The notes under the pieces: model-generated
What the model saw: the letters and a program-made list of their open reading frames with translations, nothing else
Told to the model about the DNA's origin: nothing
The model's database searches: none
Part shown: positions 46,376-56,656 of the stretch, in pieces
Layout of the letters: each line of letters opens with the position of its first letter
Position numbering within the stretch: the stretch's first letter is position 1
Position numbers and translations under genes: made by a program
NCBI GenBank assembly: GCA_010093605.1
Contig: MU004190.1
Span: forward strand, 930,001-994,000
Direction: 5' to 3'
Origin: Lophium mytilinum
Lineage: Eukaryota > Ascomycota > Dothideomycetes > Mytilinidiales > Mytilinidiaceae
DNA: 64,000 nucleotides

Positions 46376-46775
46376 AAGTTTCCGGGTTCAGGCTGTGGCT
46401 GAGAAAGACCTGGAGACATCTACTTAAACACGATTATTCCGCTGCCAATTAAGTCTGTGCACTCAGATGAAAATAAAATACAAATAGTCGAGTGTTGATT
46501 AATTTTTCCTTGAAGACGAGTGTGGATGATACTATGCCAACGTGTGGCTTCCTTACTGCATCGCACTCTTAACGCCTATGTGGAATTATATGAGAAACTT
46601 TGTTTTTCACAAATAGGTAGAAATAGTAGTATGAAACCATGTGAAACCATGAGCAGACGTGTCAGGAGCGTTCTTGAGAGTTGACGGCAGACAAGGCTAG
46701 ATGCGCGGCTGCTCGTTGGAGTAGAAAAGTGTGTTTGAAGAGGCATACGTGGAGCAAAAGTCATGTCTTACTAGG
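46376..46775. other. Convergent 3' flank
   Basis: 400 bp between the 2EXR-like gene (+) and the broken regulator gene (-). AT-rich near 46470-46510. Nothing else supported. Confidence 0.4.
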
Positions 46776-48203
46776 TTAAGCAGATAAAGGTGAATGCACT
46801 CCTCTGCCTTTCCCATGATTTTTGAACTCGGTCAGAACGAGTTGCTGAAGTGGCCAGGCAATCCAGCTTTCCCACTCCTTCCCAATCTTGCCATGAATAG
46901 TTTGAAGCAGACGTCTGCTCATGCCTTGCATATACCAGACTTGATCCGCCCTATTGAGTAATAATGAATAATGCGCTAGTAGAATAAGTGCTTCTGGCTT
47001 GAGCTCTTTGACCATAACGAGAAAAGCGGCAGGTACTTTGATAGGCCAAGCGTAGACGACCGAAACTATGTCAATCTGGCCGTCGTCGGGGAAAGATGCC
47101 ATCAGCCGACAATCTTCGTGTAGTAAGGCCAGTGTCTCGTTCAGTGCTTCCACTTCAGTATGACTGGATATCCCAGATGAAACCCAAAGCTGACTCAGCG
47201 TTGCCAACTTGAAGCTCACTTCAGGGTCGGTTGCTTCAGCTAGCGCAGGGTTTGTAGGATGAGGATGTAAAATTAGCCTCATCAAGCTACTCGTCATCCA
47301 CTCCTCAGCCGCTTGGAGTAGAGTGTGGACACTACGTAAGAGACTAGTCCACTCAACATTGGGATCTTCTTCAGAGGTTGGTGTGTCCGAGAAAAACAAG
47401 TCGCCGGTTTGGTTTGAGGATGCCCAAGCGTAAGCAGCAATGATCGTCGAGAAAGCGAGACAAGCGTCACAGTTCTGGGGCGTGATATTCAACATCGCAC
47501 TCCGAAACATCCTCAATCCGATATCATGATGAGCGGATGCTTCGGCATATAAATGGGTTTTGCGTTCACGTTGCGAGCGTGCAAGATGCAGCGCAGAGAA
47601 AGCCAGAATACCATGAAGGAGGAACTCATGGGTGAAGGCAATTTGAGGAACCACTTTTTGCTATATTTGCTGGAGTTCTGGGCGATTGGATAATGTGAGG
47701 CTTGTCGTTGTGGTGTAGAAGTGCAATAATCCGAGGTTCTTTACCTCCAAGCTTATACGAGTCGCTGTAGGTGATCCTCTTGATGGGCTGAATGCGGATA
47801 GGGGGCCATCGCTTATGCCAGGTAGCTGCTCGGACACTGATGATTTCGCTCTGACATCTGAAGCAGAAGATGCGGTTGATAAGGTGCCAGAAAGTGAGCA
47901 CCAGGATTGAAGCCTTCTGTAATGACTACAAGAAGGCTTACGTTCGTCGCACTAGAAGGAGACAGCCACTCTCAGTACATCGTGTCTTGCTTTTGAGAGT
48001 AAATAGAAGACGGGGGAGCTCTTGAATGTACTAAAGGCATAGACTAGGTACACGAGCAATATCATGAGTGCGTACCCTTCTAAAGGAGAGTAATGACCTA
48101 CCTTGATTTTTCTTTGTTTGCACTGCTGACACCCGCTCCTGGACTTCCGATGGGGTCTCCGTTGGCCAGAAGCTCCTGAGACAGCGGTTGGTGTCATTGG
48201 CAT
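46776..48203 (-). pseudogene. Upc2-like Zn2Cys6 transcription factor with in-frame TAG and a lost zinc ligand
   Basis: Exon 1 (48203-48102) encodes MPMTPTAVS...HRKSRSGCQQCKQRKIK, and exon 2 (from 47951, after a 150-bp intron) continues CDERKPSCSHY. In the CX2CX6C..CX2CX6C cluster the fifth cysteine is a tyrosine (codon 47921-47919, TAC instead of TGC/TGT). The frame then carries the conserved LLHFYTTTTSLTLSNRPELQQ block, an in-frame TAG at 47663-47661 where relatives have Trp (LW-Q), and resumes VVPQIAFTHEFLLHGILAFSALHLA to the end at 46776. About 425 codons in all. Both changes are TG to TA, as repeat-induced point mutation would make. A gene caller could hide the stop by an 84-bp GT-AG intron, but that would delete the conserved block. 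Family members regulate sterol or other metabolism. Confidence 0.72.
47952..48101 (-). other. Inferred 150-bp intron in the zinc-cluster exon pair
   Basis: Starts GTAGGT and ends CTCCTTCTAG. It joins RKIK to CDERKPSC in phase 0, exactly inside the zinc cluster where many Zn2Cys6 genes have an intron. It is longer than other introns in the window. Confidence 0.75.
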
Positions 48204-48564
48204 TCTGCCTTTGCTCCGCTGCTCTAGCCATAAACTCGCTACTCTTCTGGTCCAGGACGAGATACAAAATTGTATCGTTGATGTATGGGTCAATTACTTA
48301 AACGGTGATGCAACTTCGTCGAAGGGATAAGAATTCCAAATCATTACTCCGCCACCCTGATATCGCGTTCTAAACGAGTAGATAGAAAAGTCTATTTGTG
48401 AGCGGTCACGTGGTTGGCTGAATCACTACCAAAGGTTCTTTAACCTCATGAGCTTTACTTTCATGTAAGTTGTTTATGATACCATGTACCGTGTTGCATT
48501 CGAACCTCATAGAGTCAGGTCCTTTCAGGTAAGGAAATTCCTTCTGGCTCAATATACCTCTTTA
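48204..48564. other. Intergenic: regulator promoter and membrane-protein 3' flank
   Basis: Between two minus-strand genes. I see no gene or repeat. Confidence 0.4.
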
Positions 48565-50909
48565 TCATTCATACAGTCCCCCATGCCTCACCTCCCCTCT
48601 CTCTTCAACCGCCTGATCCCCAAAGACCAACTCGAGATGCCTCGCTCCTGTTTCTCTTACCACAACCATCCGCTGCCACGTCCGCTTATGCTCCAGCCCT
48701 ACCGCCGTATTTATCAGCAACTCTGATGGCCTCGAATTCATAGCCAGCGCAACAAGATCACTGATGCCCGCCCACGCCTTCCAGACTAGCCGCTGCCACA
48801 GTGTAACAGCAACTTTACCCACCGCAAGGACAAAGTGGATCCCAAGCACAGCAAACGCAAATCACAACGTCGGCGTCACCGTCTTAAAGCTCCAAGCGTA
48901 TCCAAAGCGACGAACTCGCACCTGCAACCGCATCCAGCCATTTTCCAGCGAGTCTGCCTCCAATTGGGGCAGCGGGTACTGGTGCCTGCTGCGGAAAGTG
49001 AGGTCGGTCTGCGATGCCTTTTTGACTCCCGGACCATCATGCACGATGAACACGCCAGTGCCGCGGCCAATCAGGCTCAGTGCATCGCTCAGAAGCATGC
49101 TTATCGACGTTGATATCATGCGTGTAGGTAGCGCCTTGTAGCCACCCCGGGGTGCCATAACGCGGCCATTGAATTCAGAGTCAACGAGGAAGATGTCCGC
49201 AAGGTCGCCCACGAGCGTGTTTTCGGTGCCGTCTGAGGGGACGTTGAGCGCGTCCGCCCAGTCTGTCCCGATTTCAATGTGACGGGCGGTCGTGGGAAAA
49301 GCTGCAGTGATGTCTAGTGCAGCGGCTGCGTCAGCGGGGCTGTCCCAGGCTTGGTGGACGAAGAGGTCTTTGCGGGTTTCTAGCCACATTATTCCGGGGA
49401 GCCAGTAGGCTGTGATGGTGCATGGGATGATGCTGTAGCTTGATTCAAGGTATTTGGGATTCTTTGGGTCTGTATGGTCGAAGATGTCTACTGGGACGAA
49501 GAATATGCCGCCGATAGAGGCGTTTCCTCTGGTACTAGATGCGGCATGCTCGTCTATCGGTACCCAGAAGAACTGAGTCTGTTTGCCGGTGAAGTTTTTC
49601 CCTAAATCCAATGCCGACTGCGGAACCTGCCAGACCTCATCGTTTCTGATCCCGAGGTGTCCAAAAGGGAACGCTACTTTCGGGTCGTCCTTGTCATACC
49701 ACGCACATTCAACCCCTACGAGCGGTTTTAGGATGTTTGCAGAAGTCTCTGGGGTCTTTGAGTCCGCCATTTTCGCGGTCATGTCGAGCCGCAACGGGGC
49801 CGGCCCCCCATCATCCCCCCTCAATCTCGGATATGACGACTTCCATGCATATCTCCAAAAGTTCGCCAGGTCAGTAGCAACCAAATGGGTTACTGACGTA
49901 CCAGAAGCCCACCCAAACCAGCTCATTTCAGAAGCGTAAGTAGCGTTCTGTACATCGACTTCGTCCCCAATATCAGTCAAGTACGGCGGCAACATCTGCT
50001 GCGTCCACACATCGGAACTAAGGTAGCGCAATGCACCACTTTCATTATCCACAATCGTGACATTTGCCCACATTCGACCTCTCACGTAGCCCTCCTGCCA
50101 CTCTTTAATCTCGTTGATGTTCGTCGTGGGACATTGGCGGCGAGAGTTTGCTCCGCGCCGAAGACACCGGTCAGATGGTAGCAAACTTGCGTTTACCTTC
50201 GAGGGCCAGATTTGCTCCGAAGTCGCGGTTAAATACAGGAGATCGTCACTACCGTTAAACGGGTCCTCGACAGGCCAGTAATTTAGCTTCGGGAGCGCGA
50301 CAATCGCAGAGACCGGATTCGCGATCGCTGCAAGCAGATACGCGACTCCGACTGACACAACCAGGAGTGGCCGTATTGGTAGTGTACTCCGAAATTCGTT
50401 GCTGAACAGGTAATTGAGCTTTGTAAGCTGGTATCCAGAGGTGAGGAGACCAAAAGGAACACCTTTCGTTCCGCTGAGGCGTCTGCGCATTTCATCAAGA
50501 ACGATGTCAGATAAAGATGCGAGGAGAATTAGCTCGTGAGCCTTTGCAACGAACTGAAAGCCGTTCAAGATTATTGCTTGATTCTTTCCACCGTAGTCGG
50601 CCAGGTAGATCTTTCGCACGTAGAGTGCGAGTAGGCACATTGTCACAGCCATCGCAAGGAGGTGTATGCCACAACGCCATAATGCTAACCAAAGACTTCT
50701 TACGAGTGCAACCTTGGGCTTCTCATTGATTTCAGTGAAATTCTCGGATGCTGATGTTCGGAAGATAGGCGAAAGGCGCTTGGGGTTAAGTTCGATATGA
50801 TGGACATCCAAGGGAAGCGGCTTATATCCAATGTACTCCGTGTCTCTCTGGCTCTGAAGGTGGAAGTCAGCGACTGAGTTTAGATCAATGGACTTGTACT
50901 TACATCCAT
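48565..50909 (-). pseudogene. Fungal multi-pass membrane protein gene with an in-frame TGA
   Basis: A tiny first exon (ATGGAT, 50909-50904) and a 50-bp intron (50854-50903) lead into SQRDTEYIGYKPLPLDVHH. The long frame has membrane helices GIHLLAMAVTMCLLALYV and PLLVVSVGVAYLLAAI, then a large extracytoplasmic region with N-glycosylation sequons (NASLL, NVTIV, NATYA, NFTGK). At 48864-48862 a TGA interrupts what looks like the last membrane helix; the same frame resumes FAFAVLGIHFVLAVGK and continues through ALAMNSRPSELLINTAVG to a stop at 48565. The whole (about 764 codons) matches a common uncharacterised Pezizomycotina membrane family whose end carries an ALxLNS/NT motif. The product is either a 665-aa truncated protein or a recently broken gene. 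Confidence 0.7.
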
Positions 50910-51823
50910 CGCTGAGGGCGAACGAACCAACTTTTGCCTACCATGATGACGACTCAACACCTAATCTCGTGAAAAATAAAGCGTTTCAACTGAAGAGCAT
51001 TTCGAACAAGGCAGCGAACGGACGACCATTTAGTATATGGGCATGTGGCGTGGCGCTTTACCTAGTCTTGCGCCATTTGAATAACACCAATAGACATTGT
51101 GTTGACACAGCCTTGCTGCAGTCGCCTTGCTTGGTATTCGGTTGCAAGATATGTACCAATAGAAACACCGCTCGCACAGCCTTGCTGCAGCCACATCCTC
51201 GTACGGAATCTCGATATAATTCTGCATCGCTGGGCACTTGGCTTTATGTGGGGGACAATCGTTTTAGACGAGACCACGTCATAAAGTTCAATGGAGATGT
51301 CATCCCTTTAGGTGCCTAGGAGCGGTTGATGAAAGTCGAAACGGCCTTCACATTTCATCCGGTTACCGAAAAGAAAACCACCAATTCCATTGATCGGTAT
51401 ACAAGGGCGTCAGTAAGCCTAAGGCACGTGCATCGGATGTTGTTCTTTGAATACGAAGAATGCATAGCTAGGTAAATTCAGCTGGATGGCAGGCGTATAA
51501 GCCAAGGAATTTACGCGAATGAACTTACAAGTACCGCCATGAAATGGCCCAGCGAGGCTACTTACTCTTTGAAATAATCAATTTACAACTCGCTCAGATT
51601 TTCAACAATGACGCCGAAACACTATGGCAGTAGCAAGAAAGCGCACAGAGCTGAATATGTTAGAGATAGTTGCTATCGGCTGGCTGGGAGGCGAAAAGGA
51701 AGGATAAGATCGGAAAGAGGAAACATAGATGGGAGCTTTTGAACCATTGAATCAATGCATTCCAGCGTCCAGGTCAAGACTTGGTCCAGGTAACAATCTG
51801 CCAGCATGACCCCACTAAAAGGC
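50910..51823. other. Intergenic of about 0.9 kb with a small tandem repeat
   Basis: This holds the promoter of the membrane-protein gene and the 3' flank of the next minus-strand gene. The only structure seen is a 69-bp-period repeat at 51087-51190. Confidence 0.45.
51087..51190. repeat. Two-copy repeat with 69-bp period
   Basis: CCAATAG (51087 and 51156) and the exact 16-mer CACAGCCTTGCTGCAG (51106-51121 and 51175-51190) recur with the same 69-bp offset, while the sequence between them has diverged. It looks like an old tandem duplication. Confidence 0.7.
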
Positions 51824-52885
51824 CTACTGTTTCCTCTCCCAGTAGTGCTGATCTAGTACTTTGTCTTCGCCACAAACCTCACACAACCCGTCTATCATCC
51901 GATTGAAGGTACTGTCTCTGCTGAAACATGATTGACAGAGGAGCACACTGAGAGAACGCGAATCTAGGCTGTGACGATCGTAGACCCGGTCTCGCTCTTC
52001 TCTGAGCAAAGAAGTAGTAATGGACGAAGAGAAAGGATTCTCGGAACGCGATCGTGTGGGCGACCTAGCAGACGGCGGCTGAAGAGGCCAGACGAATTGG
52101 AGGGGCGACGGAGGTGGAATTGTTGCGGAGAATGATGTGACATCCGAGGGAGTTGAGTGGATGGATCCTGGTGATCGGCTGCTGGATGGCGACATGCTTA
52201 TGCTGAAGTGTCTTCGAGATGGTGACTGGAAGGTGGAGTCTGTATTGCCAGGGAAAAAGGTTCCAGGAATTGTGAGCTCTGCAGGTGATAGAGTCTGAAT
52301 AGGGGATAGGGAACGACCCTCGGGAATAGTCTGAGAAGACAGGCGACGTCGAGCCAACTCCGACGTCATGCGCTTGGCCGTTGGTTGGGGAGCAACTTCG
52401 TTCCGGGCCCTCGATACCCTTCGAATCAGGTGGCTGTATATATTTGTCTCCTCCGAATTGTCGGATGTGGCCACCCTTTGCAAAGCTTGAATGGTGGGTT
52501 CTGTGTATGGTTTCAATTGGACTGAACTTCGCTGGCTGTCACTTTCGGCAGGTGCTGCGTCATTGGTACTGGCTATCGACTGGTGTTTCAGTCGAGCGAT
52601 ATCCAAAGCGCGCAGTTGGTCTCGGCGCCGTTCAGCTTCTTCGTCTCCCCCTATCCAGAGAGATGGGCGACGGGACTGAGGTGGAGAAGGCTCGAAGAAA
52701 TCCGGGCTGATAGAATTACGCCGATCCAGCGGAACCGTGGAAGACTCCATCGATACCTCACGACGTTTGGAGAGAAGTATGACCGGATAGGAGTATCTAC
52801 GAATGACAGAGCAGCGGGTAGTGATAGCAGGGCGTTCGAGGATGGGTTGTGTTTCAGGGCGTCGCGTGAAGGCGACAACGTCCAT
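51824..52885 (-). CDS. Uncharacterised Ser/Pro-rich protein with C-terminal CxxC pairs
   Basis: This single-exon frame encodes 353 aa; the family is not recognised. Most of it is Ser/Pro/Arg-rich and probably disordered, with many potential proline-directed phosphorylation sites (SPSSSRSPGS, PSARSPTRSRS). The C-terminal 50 residues are better ordered: LLCQSCFSRDSTFNRM and LCEVCGEDKVLDQHYW give two CxxC pairs that could bind one zinc ion. The start at MDVVAFTRRP is the first ATG. A downstream MESSTVPLDRR start (about residue 46) is equally possible. Confidence 0.65.
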   Translation of the reverse strand: MDVVAFTRRPETQPILERPAITTRCSVIRRYSYPVILLSKRREVSMESSTVPLDRRNSISPDFFEPSPPQSRRPSLWIGGDEEAERRRDQLRALDIARLKHQSIASTNDAAPAESDSQRSSVQLKPYTEPTIQALQRVATSDNSEETNIYSHLIRRVSRARNEVAPQPTAKRMTSELARRRLSSQTIPEGRSLSPIQTLSPAELTIPGTFFPGNTDSTFQSPSRRHFSISMSPSSSRSPGSIHSTPSDVTSFSATIPPPSPLQFVWPLQPPSARSPTRSRSENPFSSSITTSLLREERDRVYDRHSLDSRSLSVLLCQSCFSRDSTFNRMIDGLCEVCGEDKVLDQHYWERKQ

Positions 52886-53146
52886 TCAAATGCACCTGCC
52901 ATGCGCGGCTTCATCTAACCAAAACAACGTGGGTGATAAATCGAGAAAGAGCATGCTATAAAGATTATTGAACAAGAACAAAGGATGAGCTGATCACGAA
53001 ATTCTAAGCAAGCGCAAATAAAAGATCGAGATAGAGGCAAATTCCATCTCACCTGAATGGTATATTACAGACCAAACTCTATGAAGTGAGATACCGGAGC
53101 ACCCCTATGCATTCCTGAGACTCCATCAACTCGTATCGCTCGATTG

Positions 53147-54067
53147 TTACGTTTCTGACATCTCGGTGTCCTCTGCTTTCGCCAAACCATGCTCTTTGAG
53201 CAGGGCATCAATCTCATCCGCTCCCCAAAGGTGGTGGTAGATCTTGCCGTTCTTGGTCCTGCCGACGGTCGCAAACTCAACTGTCGTACTGTTAGAATAG
53301 TACACTTATACGTCGATGCTAGTGTAGATTCACTCTTCTCGCTACTTAGCTTCGTAGAATCCATCGTCTTGCTTAGCACCTTGACAGCCAGGCCACAGGC
53401 CTCCTTCAAGTCGTACTCTTCCTTGTAGTCCTGCTTCAACAGACTCTGCGCGCTGGCGTTGTTCGCGCCTACGCTCGTTGCCTTCCACCCGCCGTAATTG
53501 CCGCTGGGATTGCTCTGGTAGAGCTGGAATTGGCGCTGCGGGTCCCAACCAGCGTAGATGAAGGAGACACCAAATGGCCGGAGACCACCGTGCTGGGTAT
53601 AGCCTTGCTTGAGATCGCACAGACGACGTACGAGCTGTTCGCAGGGGATGTCTTCGTTGTACGTGAGGAGGTAGCGTTGGGCGGCTTGGCGGGCGTAGTT
53701 GATGAGGATGTTCGCATCAGCCGTCATGCCTGCTACAGCGCAGATCATGTTGCTGAATTCTGTCAGCTTCAAAAAGTCGGAGTGAGAGCATAGAGCCGTC
53801 TTACTCGTTGAGAATATAGAGCTTCTCCGCTGATGTATCTTGCTCTAGCAGTTTGCTAGTCACTTTCCTCTCGGCGGCGAGAACAATGCCATCTTGGGCG
53901 AGAATGCCCAGCGCAGTACCGGCATGCGATATAGCCTCCAACGCATACTCGACCTGGTAGAGACGCCCCTCCGGCGAGAAGATGGTGGTCTAGGTGGGTG
54001 TTAGTTGGCGTTGATTGTGGCAGGGCTGCGGTGTATGGCTTACCCGTGAATCGTATCTTCTCGACAT
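53147..54067 (-). CDS. pre9: 20S proteasome alpha-type subunit 4 (Pre9/PSMA4)
   Basis: This is a structural alpha-ring subunit of the 20S proteasome, cytosolic and nuclear. Exons are 54067-54044, 53989-53805, 53752-53334 and 53280-53147 (introns of 54, 52 and 53 bp), giving 253 aa, the usual size. The alpha-subunit signature is [28 protein letters not shown], where the bar marks intron 1. [21 protein letters not shown] crosses intron 2. [21 protein letters not shown] and [19 protein letters not shown] follow, the latter crossing intron 3. The tail ends [18 protein letters not shown] and the order of motifs identify the alpha3/PSMA4 subtype. It shares a 266-bp divergent promoter with the WW/FF gene. 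Confidence 0.95.
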
Positions 54068-54333
54068 CTTGAATTCTGACAGCTACTGCAAGTGGGGAAG
54101 CCAGATATTGTGTCCAAGGGCTGGATACAAGTCGTGGAGAGAAAGGGATTGGGGTTCTTTGAACAGTGTGATGGAGTTGAGCTCCAGGCACAAGCTCGAT
54201 GCGCGTCTCGGCGACGGCGCCAAAAACCCCGGACTTTGCTTGGCGCTTGTTTTCTTGGACCCTTGGACCTAGAGTATCATCACGGCTTCAATTCTACTGC
54301 AGTGCACGTCACTCCTATTGCGGCTGTGATCTC

Positions 54334-56289
54334 ATGATGCTCTCCTCCGCAAATCTACCCCCAAAACCCCCACCTGGCGTTGCTCCACTCCCTCCAGAAT
54401 GGACTGAGCATAAGGCGCCGACTGGTATGTCACTCTTGAAGCAGACTGAATACGTAGCTAATAGCGATCTAGGGCACTCTTACTACTTCAACAAGACCAC
54501 GAAGCAATCCACATACACGCGACCCGTCTTTCAACCTCAAGCACCCAGCCCGCCGCCACCAGTCGCAGCGTCCTCCCAAGCTCCTCAGACGCCGAGCTTT
54601 CCAGGCCCATTCGGCGGCAACTTTGGCCAGCAGGGGAACTATGGTCAGCAGGGAAACTATGGCCAGCAGGGGAACTATGGTCAGCAGGGAAACTATGGCC
54701 AGCAGGGGAACTATGGTCCCCAGGGAAACTTTGGATTCCAAGGAAGCTTTGGACCACCGGGGAACTTCGGACCGCAAGGAAACTTTGGACTGCAAGGGAA
54801 TTTCGGGCCACAAGGGAACTTTGGTCAACAAAATCAGGGTTTCCCTCGCGGACAGCACCGGGGGGGTCACCGTGGTGGTCATAACTTCGACCGCCGAGAT
54901 GCAGAGAAGCGAGCGAAAGATCGCCCGAAGCACCGAAAAGATATCCCAGGCTGCGCGCCGTGGATTCTAGTCAAGACGAAACTTGGTCGGCGCTTCGTTC
55001 ACAACACCGAAACTAACGAAAGCTTCTGGAAGTACCCAGAGGAAGTCAGGAAAGGGGTTGTGGAGTTGGACAGGATAGAGCGCGAGAAGAAGCAGCGCAA
55101 AGAACGCGGGGAACCCGAAGAAGAGGTGGAAGTAGGTGTACAAGTGGAGAAGACACAAGGCGATACAGCTCAAGATGAGACGGCGCAGGGAGCGGAACCT
55201 AGGCCTGGAGCGTCGGAAGAGCGAGCCAAGGATGATAATGGGGATTCCAGCGAGTACGAAGAAGTAGAGGTAACGGACGACGAAGACGAGGATAACCCAT
55301 CGAAGCGGCAACGGACTGAGGAGCCGGCCGAGGATCAACCCGTCGAGTTCAATGAGGATGACATAGCATACCAGCTTGCTGCAATGGGCCAAGACTACGG
55401 CCTCGATCCTGGTGAATACGGAGACGGTGAAGAAGATGGTGACTGGGAGGAAGGCGCGGACGGTCTCCCGTTGACAGAAGAAGATTCAAAAGCCCTTTTC
55501 CGAGATCTATTAGATGACTTTCACATAAGTCCATATCACACGTGGGAAAAGCTTATCGAAGATGGCCTTGTATTTGACGACGACCGCTACACAGCGCTCA
55601 CCAACATGAAAGCGCGGAAAGAATGCTGGAGCGAATGGTCCAGAGACAAGGTTCAGGAGTTGAGAAAGCTACGCGAGAATCAGGAGAAGAAGGACCCGAA
55701 GATTCCATACATAGCCTTCTTGCAAAAGAATGCGACTCCGAAACTGTTCTGGCCAGAGTTCAAGCGAAAATTCAAGAAAGAGCCTGAGATGAAGGATATC
55801 AAAGTCTCAGACAAAGACAGGGAGAAGTGGTATCGCGAGCATATTAATCGTCTCAAACTACCTCAGGCAACTCTGAAGTCGGATCTCACGGCTCTTCTGA
55901 AGGCACAGCCACTGTCTGTCCTTAATCAGTCAACGTCCATGGATGCGCTTCCTCCTACTCTACTAGGGGACGTTAGGTTCATCTCATTATCCCCGATTAC
56001 ACGAGATCCACTCTTGGAAACCTACATCAGTACCCTCCCAGCAGCCCCAGACGGGACAACAGCTTCGACAGAAAACGAGGACGAGCTTGTGAAGAAGCGC
56101 GCTGAGAGGGAACGACGGGAGAAGGCTCTCGCTGAGCGCGAGAAGAGAGTACAAGAAGAGAAGCGCAAACAGAGGCGGGACTTGGAATATGGGAAGGGCA
56201 GATTACGAGAGGAAGAGATGGAACTAGAACGTGCAATGAGAGTCAACAAAGATGGCCTCAAGGGTTATCTTGCCGAAGAACAAGACTAG
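54334..56289 (+). CDS. WW/FF-domain protein (Dre4/Urn1/TCERG1-like, pre-mRNA processing)
   Basis: Exons are 54334-54424 and 54473-56289 (48-bp intron), giving 635 aa. The first WW domain (LPPEWTEHKAPTG|HSYYFNKTTKQSTYTRP) is completed only by splicing. A Gly/Asn/Gln/Phe-rich low-complexity region follows, with six near-perfect NYGQQG hexapeptides then NFG variants, and an RGG-like patch (RGQHRGGHRGGHNFDRR). A second WW-like domain is PWILVKTKLGRRFVHNTETNESFWKYP. After an acidic linker come FF domains (KALFRDLLDDFHISPYHTWEKL; KLFWPEFKRKF) and a charged coiled-coil end. WW-FF proteins couple splicing and transcription; S. pombe Dre4 is the best-known fungal example. The intron is stop-free and in frame, so a 16-residue retained form is possible. 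Confidence 0.88.
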   Translation: MMLSSANLPPKPPPGVAPLPPEWTEHKAPTGMSLLKQTEYVANSDLGHSYYFNKTTKQSTYTRPVFQPQAPSPPPPVAASSQAPQTPSFPGPFGGNFGQQGNYGQQGNYGQQGNYGQQGNYGQQGNYGPQGNFGFQGSFGPPGNFGPQGNFGLQGNFGPQGNFGQQNQGFPRGQHRGGHRGGHNFDRRDAEKRAKDRPKHRKDIPGCAPWILVKTKLGRRFVHNTETNESFWKYPEEVRKGVVELDRIEREKKQRKERGEPEEEVEVGVQVEKTQGDTAQDETAQGAEPRPGASEERAKDDNGDSSEYEEVEVTDDEDEDNPSKRQRTEEPAEDQPVEFNEDDIAYQLAAMGQDYGLDPGEYGDGEEDGDWEEGADGLPLTEEDSKALFRDLLDDFHISPYHTWEKLIEDGLVFDDDRYTALTNMKARKECWSEWSRDKVQELRKLRENQEKKDPKIPYIAFLQKNATPKLFWPEFKRKFKKEPEMKDIKVSDKDREKWYREHINRLKLPQATLKSDLTALLKAQPLSVLNQSTSMDALPPTLLGDVRFISLSPITRDPLLETYISTLPAAPDGTTASTENEDELVKKRAERERREKALAEREKRVQEEKRKQRRDLEYGKGRLREEEMELERAMRVNKDGLKGYLAEEQD

Positions 56290-56656
56290 TAAGGGCTGAT
56301 CGAGTGTTCGCAGTGGGTAGGGTTTAGGAACAAGTTGAACATGATTGCTCATGGCAAATTGCGCCCACCACGAGTTCATGATGTAGGTACCAATCCCAAA
56401 CTGGCCTGAGTTATAGCGACTAAATCTATACATCCACTTCCGCGAAAACTAAAACTTTGATTGTCCCGCCCGATCGTACCCGTGTTTCTGTTAAACCATT
56501 AAACTTAAATGCATTATCATTAATGTCTTACTAAGGACTCTAAACCAGTAACACGTTTACGCCGACGCGTCGCTTTAAATGCTTTACAGACCCAAAACGC
56601 TGGAATAATCGCTTAATCAGATTCGCTCAACCGTCAAGACCCATTTCCCATGATGC
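56290..56656. other. Convergent 3' flank
   Basis: 367 bp between the WW/FF gene (+) and the SGNH hydrolase gene (-). AT-rich around 56490-56580. No features seen. Confidence 0.4.

Noticed and set aside
47661-47744. 84-bp GT-AG intron removing the in-frame TAG of the zinc-cluster gene
   Set aside because: It would delete the conserved LLHFYTTTT...NRPELQQ block present in the family, so a nonsense change is the simpler reading; kept open as a check.
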